Made by a program: the position numbers and the translations under genes
In this document: one piece after another, positions 33,807 to 42,164 of the stretch
Position numbering within the stretch: the first letter of the stretch is position 1
How the letters are laid out: each line of letters begins with the position of its first letter
The notes under the pieces: model-generated
Told to the model about the DNA's origin: nothing
The model's database searches: none
What the model saw: the letters and a program-made list of their open reading frames with translations, nothing else
NCBI RefSeq assembly: GCF_000242615.2
Contig: NZ_KI912268.1
Location: 1,319,725 to 1,383,724, forward strand
Length of the DNA stretch: 64,000 bases
Direction: 5' to 3'
Source: Holophaga foetida DSM 6591
Lineage (GTDB): Bacteria > Acidobacteriota > Holophagae > Holophagales > Holophagaceae

Positions 33807-33851
33807 ATTCCCGAATGAACCACATCTCGGTCATTCCAGGAAGGAGGCACC

Positions 33852-34241
33852 ATGCTGAAGCTGGGATCCAGGAGAAGCCAGCCCTCCATTGCCTTCAAGC
33901 CCATCTCCCCATGGCGGGAGGAGCCAGCATTGGCGCCTCAGGAAGCAGAAGCCCCCCAGGCAATCGATATTTTCCTGGACGCGTCTCAAACCCTGCACCA
34001 GGTGCTGCAACAACGGGGCATCCACCTGGAAAGAGAACGCCACAAGGAGGTTCTGGAGCTTTTGATCCAACGGTCCATCCGTGCGCATAAGCCCCCTGCG
34101 CCAGAAGATGCCGCCCAGACCCTGTCTTTCTGGATCCTCCGGGAGACAGAGAATGCAGATGTCCCGGAATCCGCAATCCACGAGATCCCGATCTCCAATA
34201 CAAAAGATGAAAACAAAACACTTAATAAAGTTTCGATATAA
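33852..34241 (+). CDS. Small hypothetical protein in the nickel regulon region
   Basis: A 129-residue soluble protein that I do not recognise. An excellent AGGAGG ribosome binding site lies just upstream, which supports expression. Residues about 35-85 (IDIFLDASQTLHQVLQQRGIHLERERHKEVLELLIQR) are likely helical; the ends look disordered. NikR-like sites and palindrome A lie in the 270-bp spacer before it, and palindrome B just after, so it probably belongs to the nickel-controlled set. The tail drifts to low GC, unlike its neighbours. Confidence 0.5.
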   Translation: MLKLGSRRSQPSIAFKPISPWREEPALAPQEAEAPQAIDIFLDASQTLHQVLQQRGIHLERERHKEVLELLIQRSIRAHKPPAPEDAAQTLSFWILRETENADVPESAIHEIPISNTKDENKTLNKVSI

Positions 34242-34290
34242 AAATCACTACTAATAGCACTTTTGTATTTTACGTAACACACCACATGAT

Positions 34291-34303
34291 ATGGTCATAC
34301 CAG
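34291..34303 (+). promoter_or_regulatory. Palindrome site B (CTGRTCATAYCAG family)
   Basis: ATGGTCATACCAG, 26 bp before the tonB start. TGGT and ACCA are exact inverted arms around CAT. Confidence 0.45.
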
Positions 34304-34328
34304 ATTCAGCCCCGAAAGCTGTCAGGTT

Positions 34329-35225
34329 ATGACCATAGCCCCCTCTCCCCAGTTGCAGATGATGGCCAGTTCCTCCATCGAGAGGGTGCCTGTTCTATCC
34401 AAAACTCTGGCATGCGACCGGAACCCATGGAAGGATGCGCCCAGTCAGGAGCAGATGGGGGAGCCCCTGCTCATGGATGCGATCTATCGGCCCCACTTGC
34501 TGGCGGACTACCAGCCCCCCTCCCGGGTTTACCCCACTCTGGCCTTCGGAGGAGCATTGGCCCTTCTGGTCGGCCTTGGAGCCATCTGGCCCTCTGTCCA
34601 TGAGCAGCATGCCCCGCCGAAGACGGTGACCATCGCTCTGGGCACAACCGAATCGCCAGGCTCCTGGGAAGCGTCACCCCCTCAACCTCCAGCGGCAGTG
34701 GCAGGCGGGACTGCTGAGACTGTCAAGGCCCCCCAGACCCCAGAGGAAGTCCCAGCCCCAGTCCAGGAAGCGGCCCCTTCCGATCCCATCCACTTCTTCC
34801 CTCCGGAACCCGCCCGGGCTCTCGGAACCCCAGGTGTTCCTGGAGCGCCGGGGAGTCTCCCTGGCGGAGTCCCAGGTGGCAGGCAGGGGGGAGAGAAGGA
34901 CGCGACCTCCGGTGGAGATGGCCATGGATTCAACATTTCCATTACCCCTCCCAAGGCCGATGCGACCTACCTGAAGAATCCCCACCCCATCTATCCTTCC
35001 TTCAGCCGCAGGGCCGGAGAAACCGGCACCGTGAGACTTCGGGTGCTGGTAGGAGCTGACGGCAGGGTGATCCAGCTGGAAGTTCAGCAGAGCAGCGGCT
35101 TCTCCAGGCTGGATCAGGCAGCCATGGAGGCCGTACGCCGTTGGATCTTCCTTCCGGCTCGCTGTGGCCCTGAGGCTGTCGACGCCTGGGTCGTAGTTCC
35201 CCTCACCTTCGCCCTGGACAACTGA
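34329..35225 (+). CDS. TonB-family energy transducer
   Basis: A 298-residue inner-membrane protein. An unusually long cytoplasmic N-terminus (about 68 residues) precedes a single helix at about 69-88. A Pro/Glu/Gly-rich periplasmic spanner follows (about 95-200) and then the TonB C-terminal domain (about 210-298) with HPIYPSFSRRAGETGTVRLRVLVGADGRV. It would pass proton-motive energy to the receptor encoded next. No exbB or exbD is nearby, so these must come from elsewhere in the genome. The start is weak: no clear ribosome binding site precedes ATG 34329. Confidence 0.82.
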   Translation: MTIAPSPQLQMMASSSIERVPVLSKTLACDRNPWKDAPSQEQMGEPLLMDAIYRPHLLADYQPPSRVYPTLAFGGALALLVGLGAIWPSVHEQHAPPKTVTIALGTTESPGSWEASPPQPPAAVAGGTAETVKAPQTPEEVPAPVQEAAPSDPIHFFPPEPARALGTPGVPGAPGSLPGGVPGGRQGGEKDATSGGDGHGFNISITPPKADATYLKNPHPIYPSFSRRAGETGTVRLRVLVGADGRVIQLEVQQSSGFSRLDQAAMEAVRRWIFLPARCGPEAVDAWVVVPLTFALDN

Positions 35226-35255
35226 AACCCAACCCGCACACATAGGAGCCTTTCC

Positions 35256-37259
35256 ATGAAACACCCTGCCATCTCCCTCCTGGGAACCCTGCTGGTCGCT
35301 GCCCCCCTGTCCGCTGAGGCCCCGGCAACCCTACCCGCAGTCGTGGTCACAGACACCAAGGTTGCCCAGCCCCAGTCCCAGGTGACTCAGCATATTGACG
35401 TCCTGGACCAGGAGCAGTTGGAACAGCAGACCTCCGCTAACCGCAATATCGCCGAACTCCTCCAGTACCGCGCCGGTGTCTTCGTGGATACCCTCTCGCG
35501 CAACGATGCCAACTGGGGCTCCTTCGGTGGCATCGGACCCAAGTACAGCACCTATCTCCTGGATGGTCTGCCCATCGATTCCTTCGCCGATGCCATGAAC
35601 CTGGACCCCTCGGCCTTCCAGCAGGTGGAGATGCACAAGGGGCCCGCCTCGGTCATGTATTCCAACTACCTGACCATGGACTTTGCGGGCAACGAGGCCC
35701 CCCTGGCGGGCATCACCAACTTCCTGCTCAAGGACCGCGTCGAAGGACCTGCCACCCGCCTGTCCCTGGGCTACGGTTCGTACAACACCTACACGGGACG
35801 CCTCTACCACCAGGACCGCAAGGGCAACCTGAACTACTTCTTCGGGGCTGGTCTAGAGAAGTCCGACTACACGGACTATGGCACCCAGCCCTCCTGGCTC
35901 AATTTCACCAAGGATCCCGAGTATCAGAAGACCAAGCTCTACGCCAAGGTGAGCTACCTTTTCGACCGGGAGGACCACCGGATTTCCCTCTTCATCAACC
36001 ACACCCAGCATGAGGGCGACGCCGGTCGTCCCAACCGGGACTATAACCACGGCTACGACACCATCAACCTGAACTACTTCAACCAGTTCACCCCCGCCCT
36101 GAGCGTCCACTTCAAGACCGGGTACCGCAGCTACGATAGGCGCTGGGCCGAGGACAACTACCCCACGAACCTGGCCCTCCGGGAGCACGACGGCGTCCAG
36201 CAGAAGATCATCCCCACGGACCTGACCTTCAACTACAGGCATGGGGGCAACAGCCTCCTGACCTTCGGTGCCGATTCCCAGTTCGCCACCTACCACACCT
36301 ATGCCGAGGTGAACGGGCTCCAAAGCACCGGCAACGATGTGAAGGCCAGTTCCATGGGGCTCTTCGCCCAGGAAAAGCTGGTGGTGGACAAGTGGGTCTT
36401 CCGGGCGGGAGGTCGCTTTAACCGCACTCACCACGAGTACGACATCATCAGCGGGGGCGCTCCAGGGATTTCCGATAACTCCTGGAACAAGTTCCTCTGG
36501 AGCCTGGGGGCACGCTACAACGCCTCTCCGGCCCTGGCCATCTACGCCAATTCCGGTTCCAGCTTCGTGGTGCCCTCCGCGAAGGCCGTGGGCGGCACCC
36601 TCCTCAGCTCCGACCTGGGCGTGACCGGAAAGAACGGCCAGCTCCCCAACCCGGATCTCAAGCCCGAAAGCGGCATCGGCTCGGATATCGGCCTGGACCT
36701 GAGGCCCCTGCGCACCCTGAACATCGGCGTCAGGGCCTTCTACAACACCGTCAGCGACATGATCCTGGACAACACGGTGAGCACGACGCCGTCCCAGACC
36801 AAGTCCATCAATGCCGGGAAGGCCAAGTCTTACGGCCTGGAACTCTCGGCGGAGCAGTTCGTCGGCAAGGGCCTCCAATGCTTCGGGAACATGACCTGGA
36901 CCCGCTCCAAGGTGGAGAACCCCCAGGATACGGACCAGGACGGCACTGAGATCACCTTCGTGCCCAACTACGTGGCCAACCTGGGCCTCAGCGCCGAACT
37001 GCCCTGGGGCATGCAGGTGTCGCCCTATCTCCACATGGTGGGCAAGTACTACGACAGCACCTCCCGCAGCGGCCGCGCCCAGTTCGGCCCCTACCAGGTC
37101 TTCAACTGCAAGCTCACGCAGTCGCTGGTCAAGAATGCGGACTACGCCCTGAACTGTTCGGCAGAGGCCAACAACCTCTTCAACCGCACCTACGCCATGC
37201 CCTGGCAGTTCCAGGACCCAGGCCGCAACTTCTCCGCCAATCTTGAATTGAAGTTCTGA
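35256..37259 (+). CDS. TonB-dependent outer-membrane receptor
   Basis: A 667-residue receptor with a signal peptide (cut near PLSAEA), a plug domain (about 30-150) and a 22-strand barrel ending in NLELKF with terminal Phe. The TonB box is probably in the first 20 residues of the mature protein (LPAVVVTDTK). The plug reads VDVLDQEQLEQQ-like, as in siderophore and metal-chelate receptors. It is followed without a gap by the periplasmic binding protein. The NikR-linked context suggests a nickel chelate as ligand. A cobalamin or siderophore ligand is possible. Confidence 0.9.
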   Translation: MKHPAISLLGTLLVAAPLSAEAPATLPAVVVTDTKVAQPQSQVTQHIDVLDQEQLEQQTSANRNIAELLQYRAGVFVDTLSRNDANWGSFGGIGPKYSTYLLDGLPIDSFADAMNLDPSAFQQVEMHKGPASVMYSNYLTMDFAGNEAPLAGITNFLLKDRVEGPATRLSLGYGSYNTYTGRLYHQDRKGNLNYFFGAGLEKSDYTDYGTQPSWLNFTKDPEYQKTKLYAKVSYLFDREDHRISLFINHTQHEGDAGRPNRDYNHGYDTINLNYFNQFTPALSVHFKTGYRSYDRRWAEDNYPTNLALREHDGVQQKIIPTDLTFNYRHGGNSLLTFGADSQFATYHTYAEVNGLQSTGNDVKASSMGLFAQEKLVVDKWVFRAGGRFNRTHHEYDIISGGAPGISDNSWNKFLWSLGARYNASPALAIYANSGSSFVVPSAKAVGGTLLSSDLGVTGKNGQLPNPDLKPESGIGSDIGLDLRPLRTLNIGVRAFYNTVSDMILDNTVSTTPSQTKSINAGKAKSYGLELSAEQFVGKGLQCFGNMTWTRSKVENPQDTDQDGTEITFVPNYVANLGLSAELPWGMQVSPYLHMVGKYYDSTSRSGRAQFGPYQVFNCKLTQSLVKNADYALNCSAEANNLFNRTYAMPWQFQDPGRNFSANLELKF

Positions 37260-38248
37260 TGAACCCCAGACTCTGCCGCGCGTTCCTGCTCTGGCTCCTG
37301 TTGTGCCCCCTCCTCGCGGGGGGGCCGCTTCAGGTGCGGGATTTCCGAGGAAAGACCCTGTCTCTCCCCCGGCCAGCGCGGCGGATCGTCTGCCTGATGG
37401 AAAGCGCCCTCAGCGGTCTCTACATGCTGGGGGCCCAGGAACAGGTTGTAGGCGTGCCTGCCCAGGTCTACCGGCCCCCGGTCCAGGTCTGGTACGCCGC
37501 CCTGGATGATCGTCTCCGCCAGCGGCGACTCCCGGCCCCCGGCAACTGGGACTTCGTGAGCCTGGAGGGGGTCATCGCCATGCGTCCGGACCTGGTGATC
37601 CTCTGGTCCAGCCAGGGGGAGGCCATTGCGGCCCTGGAAAGTCGGGGGATTCCGGTCTACGGCATCTTCCTCAAGTCCCGGGAGGACCTCTACCGGGAGA
37701 TCCGGGACCTGGGCACCCTGACGGGACACGGCTCCCGGGCGGAGGAACTGGTGGCCTATACCCAGGCAGAAGTGGAACGCTTCGCCCGGCGCACCCGCCG
37801 GATCCCAGCGAACCAGCGTCCTGGGATCTACTTCATGTGGGCCCAGGGGAAGATGGAAACCTCCGGGGGCGGCAGTACCGTGGATGACCTTCTCACCCTG
37901 GCGGGGGGCCGGAACGTCGCTGGTGACATTCCCAGAGAGCACGTCACCGTAGGCATGGAGCGGCTTCTGGGGTGGAACCCGGATCTGATCGTGATGTGGA
38001 ACAACGAGCGCCTGATTCCAACCCAGGTCATGGGAGACCCCCAGTGGAGGAGCGTACAGGCTGTCCAGAAGGGGCGTATCCACATGCTGTCGGAGGTCTT
38101 CCTCTGCGACCTCTGGACTCTGAAATACCCCTTCGCCATCAAGCAGGTGGCCCAGTGGTGCCACCCGGGGCTCTTCCGGGACCTGGACTTGGCCCAGGAG
38201 GAGCAGGCCATGCTCAAGCGCCTCTATGGCCGGGAGCTGAAACGATGA
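37259..38248 (+). CDS. Periplasmic substrate-binding protein (BtuF/FecB type)
   Basis: A 329-residue class III binding protein with a signal peptide in the first 20 or so residues. The mature part has two lobes with a long helix linker. Motifs include VRDFRGKTLSLPRPARRIVCL at the start, MRPDLVILW in the middle and WNPDLIVMWN. It lacks a lipobox, so it is probably free in the periplasm. Its start overlaps the receptor stop and its stop overlaps the permease start (ATGA). It collects the substrate released by the receptor. Confidence 0.87.
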   Translation: MNPRLCRAFLLWLLLCPLLAGGPLQVRDFRGKTLSLPRPARRIVCLMESALSGLYMLGAQEQVVGVPAQVYRPPVQVWYAALDDRLRQRRLPAPGNWDFVSLEGVIAMRPDLVILWSSQGEAIAALESRGIPVYGIFLKSREDLYREIRDLGTLTGHGSRAEELVAYTQAEVERFARRTRRIPANQRPGIYFMWAQGKMETSGGGSTVDDLLTLAGGRNVAGDIPREHVTVGMERLLGWNPDLIVMWNNERLIPTQVMGDPQWRSVQAVQKGRIHMLSEVFLCDLWTLKYPFAIKQVAQWCHPGLFRDLDLAQEEQAMLKRLYGRELKR

Positions 38249-39243
38249 AACGCCTTTCTCCCGGGCTCTTTGCCGCTTTGGCCATTCCCGTTGTGCTGGC
38301 CTCCCTTTTCGTGGGGCCCTCGGACCTGGTCCAGGCCCGGCACATCGCCCAGGCCCTCACCCATCCCTTCAGCCTCCCCGGAGACGAGACTTTGGCCATG
38401 GCCCGGGAGATCCTCCTTCAGGTGCGCCTGCCCCGTGTGCTCCTGGCCTTCCTGGTGGGGGGTGCCCTCACCACCAGCGGCCTCTCCCTTCAGGCCCTGG
38501 TGCGCAACCCGCTGGTCTCTCCGGACATCCTGGGCCTTTCCTCCGGTGCCGCCTGTGGAGCGGCCTTGGCCCTGGCCTTGCCCGGCATCCCCCTTCAGCC
38601 TGCATCCTTCCTGGGGGGCCTCCTGGCAGCGGGGGCTTCATACCTCCTGGCCCTGAACCGTCGGGGCCTTTCCATTCTCTCCCTGGTGCTCTCCGGAATC
38701 ATCGTAGGGGGCGTCTGCACGGCCATCCTGACCCTCATCCAGGTCTGGGTGGACCCCTTCAAGCTCCAGACCATCGTCCACTGGACCATGGGCAACCTTC
38801 ATCTGGCGAGCTGGGAGAAGCTCCGCTCGGCGGCCCCCTTGATCCTCCTGGGCCTGGCGGGGCTCTACTTCATGCGCTGGCGGATGAATGTGCTGGCCCT
38901 GGGGGATGAAGAGACCCGAGCCGTGGGCCTCAACCCCGAGCGGGAGAAGCTCTTCGTGCTCCTTCCCGCCACCCTGGTGGCCTCGGCCTCGGTGGCCGTG
39001 GCGGGCATCATCGGTCTGGTGGGTCTGGCGGTGCCCCACATGGTGCGCATGGCCGTGGGGCCGGACAACACCCGCGCGGTCCCAGCCTCTTTCCTGGCCG
39101 GGGGCATCTTCCTGGTGTTGGTAGACGATCTGGCCCGGGCGATCACCACCTTTGAGCTGCCGGTGGGAATCTTCACCACCCTCATCGGCGGCCCCTTCTT
39201 CATCTACCTGCTCAAGCGCTCTGGCGCGGCTTTCGGGGAGTAG
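38245..39243 (+). CDS. FecCD/BtuC-type ABC permease
   Basis: A 332-residue inner-membrane permease with about ten helices. Typical motifs are VRLPRVLLAFLVGGALTTSGLSLQALVRNPLVSPDILGLSSGA near the N-terminus and GIIGLVGLAVPHMVRMAVGPDNT, the coupling region, near the C-terminus. It starts at ATG 38245, overlapping the binding-protein stop by four bases. It forms the channel with the ATPase encoded 2 bp downstream. Close relatives carry B12, haem or iron chelates; nickel chelates are inferred here from context. Confidence 0.9.
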   Translation: MKRLSPGLFAALAIPVVLASLFVGPSDLVQARHIAQALTHPFSLPGDETLAMAREILLQVRLPRVLLAFLVGGALTTSGLSLQALVRNPLVSPDILGLSSGAACGAALALALPGIPLQPASFLGGLLAAGASYLLALNRRGLSILSLVLSGIIVGGVCTAILTLIQVWVDPFKLQTIVHWTMGNLHLASWEKLRSAAPLILLGLAGLYFMRWRMNVLALGDEETRAVGLNPEREKLFVLLPATLVASASVAVAGIIGLVGLAVPHMVRMAVGPDNTRAVPASFLAGGIFLVLVDDLARAITTFELPVGIFTTLIGGPFFIYLLKRSGAAFGE

Positions 39244-39245
39244 CC

Positions 39246-40016
39246 ATGAGCCTCGATGTCCAGAACCTCTCCTTTGCCTACGAACAGCGAGTTGTGCTCC
39301 AGAACGTCTCATTTACGGCCCCGACAGGGCAGTTCACGGTCATCCTGGGGCGCAACGGCAGCGGGAAGTCCACCATTCTGAAGCTCCTGGCGGGGGTGCT
39401 GCCCTTCCATTCAGGCAGAGTCCAGGCGCACGGCCAGGACCTTCGGCGCCTTTCTGGGAGTGCCCGGGCCAGCCTCCTCGGCTATCTCCCCCAGTTCCAC
39501 CGCACGGTCTTCCCCTTTGCGGTCCAGGACGTCGTGCTCACGGGGAGAGCGGCATTTGTTCTCTCTACCCCAGGACCACGGGACCGCAAGCTGGCGCAGG
39601 AGGCCATGGAAGAGCTGGATCTCCTGCCCCTGGCCGAACGGCCTTACTCGGAACTCTCTGGCGGCGAACGGCAGATTGTCCTGATGGCCCGGATCCTGGC
39701 TCAGCGGCCCCGGATCATCCTCCTGGACGAGCCTGTTTCCCATCTGGACCTCGCCCACCAGCAACGCCTCATGAGACTCCTAAAACGCCTCACCCAAGAG
39801 GGCACGACCGTCATCAGCGTTCTCCACGACCCCAATGCGGCCCTGCTATACGGAGATCATTTCGTGTTTCTCAAGGAGGGCCGGGTGATTGAGCCCGGGG
39901 GCCACCCATGGTCACCGACCTTCATGGAGGAAGTCTACGGTGTGCGCACCCTGGCTGTGCCCTTTGGTGGCGGAAATCTGGTGATCCCCGAACCAGCGGG
40001 AGGCTGTCATGTCTGA
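39246..40016 (+). CDS. ABC transporter ATPase of the metal-chelate system
   Basis: A 256-residue ATPase: Walker A GRNGSGKST, Q-loop YLPQFH, signature ELSGGERQ, Walker B IILLDEPVSHLD and switch His in VLHDPN. The FecE/BtuD group is clear from YLPQFHRTVFPFAVQDVVLTGR. It follows the permease with 2 bp between them and overlaps the next gene by eight bases. The closing PEPAGGCHV has a Cys-x-His end that could bind metal, but this is speculation. Confidence 0.9.
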   Translation: MSLDVQNLSFAYEQRVVLQNVSFTAPTGQFTVILGRNGSGKSTILKLLAGVLPFHSGRVQAHGQDLRRLSGSARASLLGYLPQFHRTVFPFAVQDVVLTGRAAFVLSTPGPRDRKLAQEAMEELDLLPLAERPYSELSGGERQIVLMARILAQRPRIILLDEPVSHLDLAHQQRLMRLLKRLTQEGTTVISVLHDPNAALLYGDHFVFLKEGRVIEPGGHPWSPTFMEEVYGVRTLAVPFGGGNLVIPEPAGGCHV

Positions 40017-40560
40017 AGCAATGCTTTCCGAACCCGAACCCATGCCGGTCGAATTGGAGATCCTCCTGGCCCAACTGGGAGAATGCGACACTCTGGACTA
40101 CTTCCCCCTGCACCTGGACATCTCCCATGGGGCCCAAGATCCTGACGACATGGTCCTGCGCAGCCTCATGGAACTCCAGCACGTCGGCCTTTCACCGCAG
40201 GATTGCATCATCCACTCCACCAGTTGGCGGTTCGAGTCCACCCCCAGGCTCGTCCTCACCTACCTGGTCTATACAGACCACCCGGGCTTCCCCAGAGGGC
40301 AGGCCAGGAGGGTGGATCTCAGGCAACTCGATCTGGCTTCAAACCCAGACCCTGCTCGGCCTCGACCCACAGAGATCCGGGAAGAGCAAGTCGTGGCACA
40401 TGGCCTACGCCACCTATCCTTCCTCATTCAGACCGGCCAGCTCAAGAACAGTGGACGGCTCCTGCCGGGCAGCCTGGACACCTTCCAGGCATTAACAGGC
40501 GTCCTGGCCGGAAGGTTCACATCATCAGAAATCCCATCCACCACTGGAGTATTACTATGA
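40009..40560 (+). CDS. Hypothetical protein coupled to the metal-chelate transporter
   Basis: A 183-residue soluble protein that I do not recognise. It overlaps the ATPase stop by eight bases, so it is co-translated with the transporter and probably works with it. The N-terminal half is acidic, with LGECDTLDYFPLHLDISHGAQDPDD holding several Asp, His and Cys that could bind a metal. The C-terminal part may be helical (VVAHGLRHLSFLIQTGQL). It has no signal peptide, so it would act in the cytoplasm; a nickel chaperone or reductase role is only a guess. Confidence 0.5.
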   Translation: MSEAMLSEPEPMPVELEILLAQLGECDTLDYFPLHLDISHGAQDPDDMVLRSLMELQHVGLSPQDCIIHSTSWRFESTPRLVLTYLVYTDHPGFPRGQARRVDLRQLDLASNPDPARPRPTEIREEQVVAHGLRHLSFLIQTGQLKNSGRLLPGSLDTFQALTGVLAGRFTSSEIPSTTGVLL

Positions 40561-40682
40561 GACCCACGACCATCGCTCTCCTCCTGTGGGTGGATATGAG
40601 CCTAGAGCGAGGCTGGGCCGACGAATCCCCCCGTTTCGCACTCCAGGCAGGACTGATCTGCCACATTGGAAAACTTTGGTGA
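40557..40682 (+). CDS. Short coding sequence resembling a truncated outer-membrane protein
   Basis: A 41-codon frame whose ATG overlaps the previous stop by four bases (ATGA). It reads as a short hydrophobic start (IALLLWV) and then ADESPRFALQAGLI, which looks like the first strand after a signal peptide in small barrel proteins. It ends at TGA 40680-40682. It is either a real micropeptide or the remains of a barrel gene cut short; nothing after the stop continues it in another frame as far as I can see. Confidence 0.35.
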   Translation: MRPTTIALLLWVDMSLERGWADESPRFALQAGLICHIGKLW

Positions 40683-40717
40683 TGGCATCCCGGGCTCCTG
40701 GTTAGCATCAGAGTCAT

Positions 40718-40730
40718 CTGGACATACCAG
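40718..40730 (+). promoter_or_regulatory. Palindrome site C, abutting the ribosome binding site of the AAA+ gene
   Basis: CTGGACATACCAG, with CTGG/CCAG arms. Its last bases are the start of the AGGAGG ribosome binding site of the ATPase gene (ATG 40739), so a bound protein would block both transcription and translation. Confidence 0.45.
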
Positions 40731-40738
40731 GAGGCGGC

Positions 40739-41638
40739 ATGGAGATCACTCGCGAGGGCTTGAAGGAGGCCTTGGCCCGCACGGGCTACATCGCCGAGGA
40801 GGAAGTGGCGACCACTCTCTTCCTGGCCCTGAAGCTGGGCAAGCCCCTGCTGATCGAAGGCCCTCCCGGCGTGGGCAAGACCGAGATCGCCAAGGCCCTG
40901 GCCGCCATCTTCGAGACGGAGCTGATCCGGCTCCAATGCTACGAAGGCCTGGATGAAAGCCGGGCGCTCTACGAATGGAACTACCAGCGGCAGCTCCTGA
41001 AGATCCAGCTCCAGAAGGAACTGGGGGGTGCCGGGAGCGAACAGGATCTCTTCGGCCCCGAGTATCTGCTGGAAAGACCCCTGCTCAAGTCCCTGACAGC
41101 GGAACGCCAGCCGGTGCTCCTCATCGACGAGGTGGACAAGACCGACGAGCAGTTCGAGGCCTTCCTCTTCGAGATCCTCTCGGATTTCCAGGTCTCCATC
41201 CCCGAGTGGGGCACGGTCCGGGCCAGGCACATCCCCATCGTGGTGCTCACCAGCAACCATGATCGCGAACTATCGGACGGCCTGCGCCGCCGCTGCATCT
41301 ACCTCCACATCGGCTACCCCTCCATCGAAAAGGAGACCGCGATCCTGGAATCCCGCATCCCCGGCATCCTGCACCAGCTGGCTCTGGAACTGGCCAGCGC
41401 CCTGCACCGCATGCGAGCCCTGCCAGAGATCGAGAAGAAGCCCGCCATCTCCGAGGGACTGGACTGGGCCCAGGCCCTCATGGCCCTCGGCCACGAGCAG
41501 CTGGATGAGACCGCCCTCCAGGACACCCTGGGCGTGGTCTTCAAGCACGACCACGACCTGCGGCAGATGCGGGAGATGCCTGGTTTTCTGGGAAAAAAAG
41601 ATCCACCGCCAAGGCTCCAAGACTCCAATAAAAGATAA
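40739..41638 (+). CDS. MoxR-type AAA+ ATPase (CoxD-like)
   Basis: A 299-residue AAA+ ATPase of the MoxR group, which work as hexamers with a VWA partner to insert metals or activate enzymes. Walker A is GPPGVGKT (41-48), Walker B LLIDEVDK (about 126-133), sensor 1 VVLTSNHD and the arginine finger in LRRRCIYLHI. The length matches CoxD. The last 15 or so residues (KKDPPPRLQDSNKR) are encoded by sequence resembling the intergenic repeat family, so the natural C-terminus may have been replaced. Its VWA partner lies 526 bp downstream, after a repeat block. Confidence 0.85.
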   Translation: MEITREGLKEALARTGYIAEEEVATTLFLALKLGKPLLIEGPPGVGKTEIAKALAAIFETELIRLQCYEGLDESRALYEWNYQRQLLKIQLQKELGGAGSEQDLFGPEYLLERPLLKSLTAERQPVLLIDEVDKTDEQFEAFLFEILSDFQVSIPEWGTVRARHIPIVVLTSNHDRELSDGLRRRCIYLHIGYPSIEKETAILESRIPGILHQLALELASALHRMRALPEIEKKPAISEGLDWAQALMALGHEQLDETALQDTLGVVFKHDHDLRQMREMPGFLGKKDPPPRLQDSNKR

Positions 41639-41646
41639 AAAGCAAA

Positions 41647-42090
41647 CCCGATTATCGGCTTGCTTCAGCCAAGACCGAGGGTTGGGAGGGCTTTTGGCAG
41701 GCCCCGAAAAGCAGAATCAGCTGGGATAAAAAGGATGAAGCAGGATAAAGCAATCAGCGTACAACAATGGCCCACCAAGACGCTCCTGCCCGCCCCGCGA
41801 AGCGGGGGCGTCCGGCTTTGCCGGGCGCGTTCCGGGAGGGTGAGCGCCGATCATTCAGACCAGAGGCTTTTCATCCCCTGTATCCCCTCCATCCCAGCCA
41901 GCCTTTGCTTTTCTCTGCCATGAAAGGGGGGACCGCCTGCTCGCTGCGCTCGCGATGTCCCCCCTTTGACCCCCACGTGGTGGCCGGGCAAAGCCCGACC
42001 ATCACGTCTGTGCCCTCTCTTTTGAACCTCTGTGCCCTCTGTGTTTACTCTTTTGATCTTCCTGGCTGAGCAGAGCCGCCAATCCGGGAA
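41647..42090. repeat. Intergenic mosaic repeat (copy 2) between the AAA+ and VWA genes
   Basis: No gene is seen in 41639-42164. The first 120 bp (CCCGATTATCGG, GCTTCAGCC, GGCAGGCCCCGAAAAGCAG, GGATAAAAAGGATGAAGCAGG) match the inverse of 22220-22342. A CCCCGCGAAGCGGGGG hairpin block follows, then a stem AAAGGGGGGAC (41923-41933) against GTCCCCCCTTT (41957-41967), and a CCTCTGTGCCCTCTGTGTTT block near 42028. Confidence 0.65.
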
Positions 42091-42164
42091 GTAAAAACAA
42101 TTTAATTAATTGTTAATTTTATTTCCTTTTACTTTTCCTTGGAGTCCTGGAGGCGAATCTTTTC

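Noticed and set aside
35256..40016. Calling the TonB receptor and ABC transporter a vitamin B12 system (btuBFCD).
   Set aside because: The sequences belong to the broad Fec/Btu class, no cobalamin riboswitch was seen upstream, and NikR-like sites are nearby. Nickel is favoured, but B12 cannot be fully excluded, so no btu names were given.
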